Source: Flavobacteriaceae bacterium (lineage in GTDB: Bacteria > Bacteroidota > Bacteroidia > Flavobacteriales > Flavobacteriaceae). From it: a stretch of DNA of 7,360 bases. Positions 4,776 to 7,360 of the stretch are shown here, one piece after another. Each line of letters begins with the position of its first letter. Position 1 is the stretch's first letter. The DNA is taken from positions 1 to 7,360 of the forward strand of contig NZHJ01000037.1 of assembly GCA_002691265.1 (NCBI GenBank), read 5' to 3'. The notes below the pieces were generated by a model, which was not told the DNA's origin, did no database searches, and was given only the letters and a program-made list of their open reading frames with translations. Made by a program: the position numbers and the translations under genes.

Positions 4776-5849
4776 TTAATTTATTTTAATTCTAGGATCT
4801 AATTTGATATACATAATATCAACTAATATATTTATTATTATGAAAATAAATGCTATTACCAAAACTGCTCCCATTATCACAGGTAAATCGAGAAGATTTA
4901 AAGCATTTACAATTTCTTTTCCAATTCCATTCCAACCAAAAATAAACTCAACAAAAACAGCTCCGGCAAGAAGAGAGGCAAACCAGCCTGAGATAACAGT
5001 TACAACAGGGTTTAAAGCATTCTTTAGAGCATGGTTTTTAATAATATCAATTTGAGATAAGCCTTTAGCTCTTGCAGTCCTAATATAGTCTTGACTCAAT
5101 ACATGAAGTAACTCATTTCTAACTAATTGACTAATTACAGCTAAAGGTCTAATACCTAAAACTATCGAAGGTAAAATCAAATTCTTTAATTTAAGATTAA
5201 ATGATTCACCATAATCATCAAGTTCAAATAAGCTTCCAGTCATTTCCAATCCTGTAAGGTCTTTAAGCAAAAAACCAAAAATCCATGCAAATATTATAGC
5301 ACTAAAAAAAGATGGAATACTCATTCCAACTGTACTTATAAACTGAATAAATAGATCAATATAATTTCCTTTGTTAAGTGCTGATATTATTCCAAAGACT
5401 AATCCGATAAATATTGCTATCAAAATAGCAGAAAATGCCAAAACAAATGTATTAGGAAGTGTTTCAGAGATAATTTTAGATACCTTTTTACCTTGATTAA
5501 CAAAAGAAGTTCTTAAATATGGGTATTTAAAGTTAACGGAAAATTTACTGAAACTCACTAGTTCAATTCCCGAATAATTTTCATCGAAAAAAGAATAGTC
5601 ACTCTCTTTTTTTGAGTGAAATGAGATTGGGGATAAATCATTCAAGTACAAAAAATATTGATCGGATAATGGCTTATCGAAACCATATTTTTTTTTAACA
5701 ACATCTAACTGCGCCGAATTTTGATTTTGTCCCAGCATCATCTGAGCAGGATCTCCAGGAAGAATATTAAATAGAAAAAATATTACAGTAACTACTCCAA
5801 ACATTGTGAATGTAGAGTAAAAGATCTTATCTAAAATATAGTTCAACAA
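4776..5849 (-). CDS. DppB-type ABC transporter permease (orphan)
   Basis: An inner-membrane permease subunit of the binding-protein-dependent peptide/nickel class, 357 residues. The N-terminus (about 9-29) is TM1 and ends in the family motif FNILPGDPAQMMLG (27-40). A long periplasmic loop (about 40-130) follows. The BPD_transp_1 core then holds TM helices at about 134-157, 165-195, 225-245, 281-304 and 325-347. The EAA loop that contacts the ATPase, DYIRTARAKGLS, lies at 254-265 and is intact. The C-terminus KLDPRIKIN is the usual DPR ending. Substrate is unknown; oligopeptides are the commonest for this class. No partner permease, binding protein or ATPase lies in the window, so the rest of the transporter must be encoded elsewhere. 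The gene follows the DoxX gene with no gap and precedes tpiA by 1 base, so it is embedded in a housekeeping operon. Confidence 0.93.
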   Translation of the reverse strand: MLNYILDKIFYSTFTMFGVVTVIFFLFNILPGDPAQMMLGQNQNSAQLDVVKKKYGFDKPLSDQYFLYLNDLSPISFHSKKESDYSFFDENYSGIELVSFSKFSVNFKYPYLRTSFVNQGKKVSKIISETLPNTFVLAFSAILIAIFIGLVFGIISALNKGNYIDLFIQFISTVGMSIPSFFSAIIFAWIFGFLLKDLTGLEMTGSLFELDDYGESFNLKLKNLILPSIVLGIRPLAVISQLVRNELLHVLSQDYIRTARAKGLSQIDIIKNHALKNALNPVVTVISGWFASLLAGAVFVEFIFGWNGIGKEIVNALNLLDLPVIMGAVLVIAFIFIIINILVDIMYIKLDPRIKIN

Positions 5850-6950
5850 TTAATCAAAATTTAAATAAGAAAAATCCTTGTAATGTTTTTTATCGATAAC
5901 ATTTCCTGCTTTTAAAACTATTGCTCCAGGATTTGATCTAACGACAGTTTTTAATGCAGTTTCATCACATGTGTAAAATTCAAAAGATAGATTATTTTCT
6001 TTTATAAAAATATTTCTATCCTCAATTGAGGAAGCAGTTAGACCTATTATTTTATATCCTTTAATTTTTGCCTTTTGTGCCGATAGTTTTAAGTTTTCAA
6101 CCGCATTTGAAGAAAAATTTTCAATATTGTATGATATATAAATAAGTAATTTTTCTTCGCTTAGTATTTCATTAGTTAGATTATTACCGTTTACCTCAAT
6201 TGAAAAATCATATATCGAAGGCTCATAGCCTTTTTGAATCAATTTTGTTTCAACTTCAATGAAATCCCCAGAAACATTTGGGTATTCTCCGTTAGTTACG
6301 TAGGTTTTTTCTTGTCCATCCTCTTTAAATTTCCACTCATACTCATACAAGTCTTTTGGAGCATCTTCTGGAATAGCCATATTTTGAATTAAATTATCTC
6401 CTATTTTATATGCTCTAAAATCTAAGATTGGCAAATGATTGAGAACATAATAAGTTATGTAAAAGCAAGAAACCAAGGATAGACATATGATAATTTTTTG
6501 AGTATTCTTTGCAACAATTGGTTTTATCATATCCTGTTTAAAAAATATAAAACCTATCATAACAAGAAGTACTATATCTTTTGTAAAAGATTCCCATGGT
6601 GTCAATTTGATTGCATCTCCGAAACAACCACAATCAGTAACCTTATTAAAATATGCTGAATACCAGGTTAGAAAAGTAAAAAATATAATCATCAAAAGTA
6701 AACTCCATAAGGTAAACTTCTTCTTAAAACCAATAATCAAAAATACACCTAAAACCACCTCTAGAATGACAATAAATATTGCCATCGGTAAAACGATTGG
6801 TATTAAAAAATCAAGGTTAAAAACAGTTGGACCAAAATATTCCTCTAATTTAAAAGAGAAACCAATTGGATCATTTAATTTGATGAGGCCTGAAAAAATA
6901 AATAGAACTCCGACAAAATATCTGAATAGATGAACAATTAATTTAATCAT
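5850..6950 (-). CDS. DoxX-family membrane protein with thioredoxin-like C-terminal domain (BT_3928 type)
   Basis: A 366-residue two-part protein. Residues 1-170 are a DoxX/MauE-like membrane domain: RYFVGVLFIFSGLIKLNDP (10-28) is the family signature, with further helices at about 47-74, 80-99, 124-138 and 152-170. The CGCFGD motif at 107-112, between helices, carries a CxC pair typical of these redox-linked proteins. Residues about 250-360 look like a thioredoxin/TlpA fold, with YKIIGLTAS (299-307), the cis-proline-type SNPGAIVLKAG (339-349) and a closing strand and helix. Where a CxxC would be expected it reads ISYNIEN, so no thioredoxin active site exists. It matches the Bacteroidetes family often labelled BT_3928; function is not established, though a role in envelope thiol chemistry is plausible. 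Its ATG overlaps the DUF1599 stop in an ATGA, and the permease follows with no gap. Confidence 0.9.
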   Translation of the reverse strand: MIKLIVHLFRYFVGVLFIFSGLIKLNDPIGFSFKLEEYFGPTVFNLDFLIPIVLPMAIFIVILEVVLGVFLIIGFKKKFTLWSLLLMIIFFTFLTWYSAYFNKVTDCGCFGDAIKLTPWESFTKDIVLLVMIGFIFFKQDMIKPIVAKNTQKIIICLSLVSCFYITYYVLNHLPILDFRAYKIGDNLIQNMAIPEDAPKDLYEYEWKFKEDGQEKTYVTNGEYPNVSGDFIEVETKLIQKGYEPSIYDFSIEVNGNNLTNEILSEEKLLIYISYNIENFSSNAVENLKLSAQKAKIKGYKIIGLTASSIEDRNIFIKENNLSFEFYTCDETALKTVVRSNPGAIVLKAGNVIDKKHYKDFSYLNFD

Positions 6951-7360
6951 ATCTTGAGATGAATTAATGCAAAAATTGCATAATTAATAATATCTGTATA
7001 GTTAGCATCTATTCCTTCACTGACAAGAGTGTTTCCCTGATTATCTTCAATTTGTTTAACCCTTAATAATTTTTGTAAAATTAAATCAGTCAATGAACTA
7101 ACTCTCATTTCTCTCCAAGCTTCACCGTAATCATGATTTTTATTCATCATTAAGTCTCTAGTTTTGTTAATCATTGTATCGTAAAGCTGCATACATTCTT
7201 TACCCTCAAGGTCTGGGATTTCCGATACGCCCTTTTCAATTTGAATTAATGCCATTACCGAATAATTAATAATGCCGATAAACTCATCAGCTTCACCCTC
7301 GTCAACTTTTTGAATTGAATTTTTTTGAAGCCCTCTAATTCGTTGTGCTTTAATGAAAAT
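6947..7360 (-). CDS. DUF1599 protein (5' end beyond the window)
   Basis: The frame stays open to the right edge, showing 137 residues; by comparison with usual family length (about 180) roughly the first 40 are missing. An ATG at 7255 would give 102 residues, but it is internal: the upstream codons read FIKAQRIRGLQ and EFIGIINYSVMALIQ, which belong to the family. The visible part spans the end of one DUF1599 unit and a complete second one, with NHDYGEAWREMRVSSLTDLI at 75-94 and NYTDIINYAIFALIHL at 120-135; the two halves are recognisably alike. The domain is also called nucleotide modification associated domain 1; biochemical activity is unproven. The protein is helical, soluble and cytoplasmic. 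It overlaps the DoxX gene by 4 bases. In related genomes I recall folP upstream, which would lie just outside this window. Confidence 0.92.
   Translation of the reverse strand: MFIKAQRIRGLQKNSIQKVDEGEADEFIGIINYSVMALIQIEKGVSEIPDLEGKECMQLYDTMINKTRDLMMNKNHDYGEAWREMRVSSLTDLILQKLLRVKQIEDNQGNTLVSEGIDANYTDIINYAIFALIHLKI

Noticed and set aside
4804..5055. Plus-strand frame of 83 codons
   Set aside because: Antisense to the conserved C-terminal part of the ABC permease, including the EAA loop.
6607..6933. Plus-strand frame of 108 codons
   Set aside because: Antisense to the DoxX membrane domain; its basic composition is what the complement of hydrophobic codons yields.
7253..7255. ATG giving a 102-residue DUF1599 protein
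   Set aside because: The reading frame continues upstream to the window edge and encodes recognisable family sequence, so this Met is internal.
1..7360. CRISPR arrays, tRNA/rRNA genes, insertion sequences, integrase or phage genes, toxin-antitoxin or defence modules
   Set aside because: No direct repeats with spacers, cloverleaf sequences, transposase motifs or defence domains were seen on either strand by eye; base composition looks uniform.

Overview
The window looks like a piece of a low-GC, marine-type Bacteroidetes genome, probably class Flavobacteriia. Five things point that way: strongly AT-rich coding DNA; no Shine-Dalgarno-like purine tracts before the starts; TAnnTTTG-type -7 promoter elements; a secreted FG-GAP protein with a Bacteroidetes-style signal peptide ending Ser-Gln-Gln; and the gene order DUF1599 - DoxX family protein - (ABC permease) - tpiA - prmA, which I recall from Flavobacteriia. 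This placement is inference; there is no rRNA or other phylogenetic marker here. No mobile element, CRISPR array, tRNA or rRNA was found, and the DNA is almost entirely coding.

Layout. (1) Positions 1-1539, minus strand: a tightly packed five-gene run, read from 1539 down. It holds a ParB/SerK-like protein, a YbjQ (UPF0145) protein, a 35-residue single-pass membrane microprotein, a 63-residue zinc-ribbon protein, and a secreted FG-GAP/VCBS protein that runs off the left edge. Gaps are 5, 5, 3 and 21 bases. (2) Positions 1540-1599: a 60-base divergent intergenic region, the only obvious promoter region in the window. (3) Positions 1600-3212, plus strand: a 59-residue two-pass membrane microprotein followed after 11 bases by a three-domain persulfide dioxygenase / pseudo-rhodanese / rhodanese protein, organised like staphylococcal CstB. 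(4) Positions 3193-7360, minus strand: a housekeeping-type operon, read from 7360 down. It holds a DUF1599 protein (5' end outside the window), a DoxX-type membrane protein with a thioredoxin-like tail, an orphan DppB-type ABC permease, triosephosphate isomerase and ribosomal protein L11 methyltransferase. Junctions are -4, 0, +1 and about -8 bases, so translation is probably coupled throughout. The last gene, prmA, overlaps the convergent persulfide dioxygenase gene tail-to-tail by 20 bases.

How the genes may work together. The plus-strand pair probably detoxifies or oxidises reactive sulfur species (persulfide to sulfite and thiosulfate), with the microprotein as an unknown membrane partner. 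If the divergent ParB-like protein really is a SerK-type serine kinase, it would supply O-phosphoserine for cysteine synthesis, so the two sides of the divergent promoter could both concern cysteine and sulfur. That link is a hypothesis. The minus-strand operon mixes glycolysis, translation-factor methylation and membrane proteins and looks like a conserved lineage-specific arrangement rather than one pathway.

The most notable items are the two microproteins and the uncharacterised small-gene cluster. I see no evidence for a defence system or another clearly new system.
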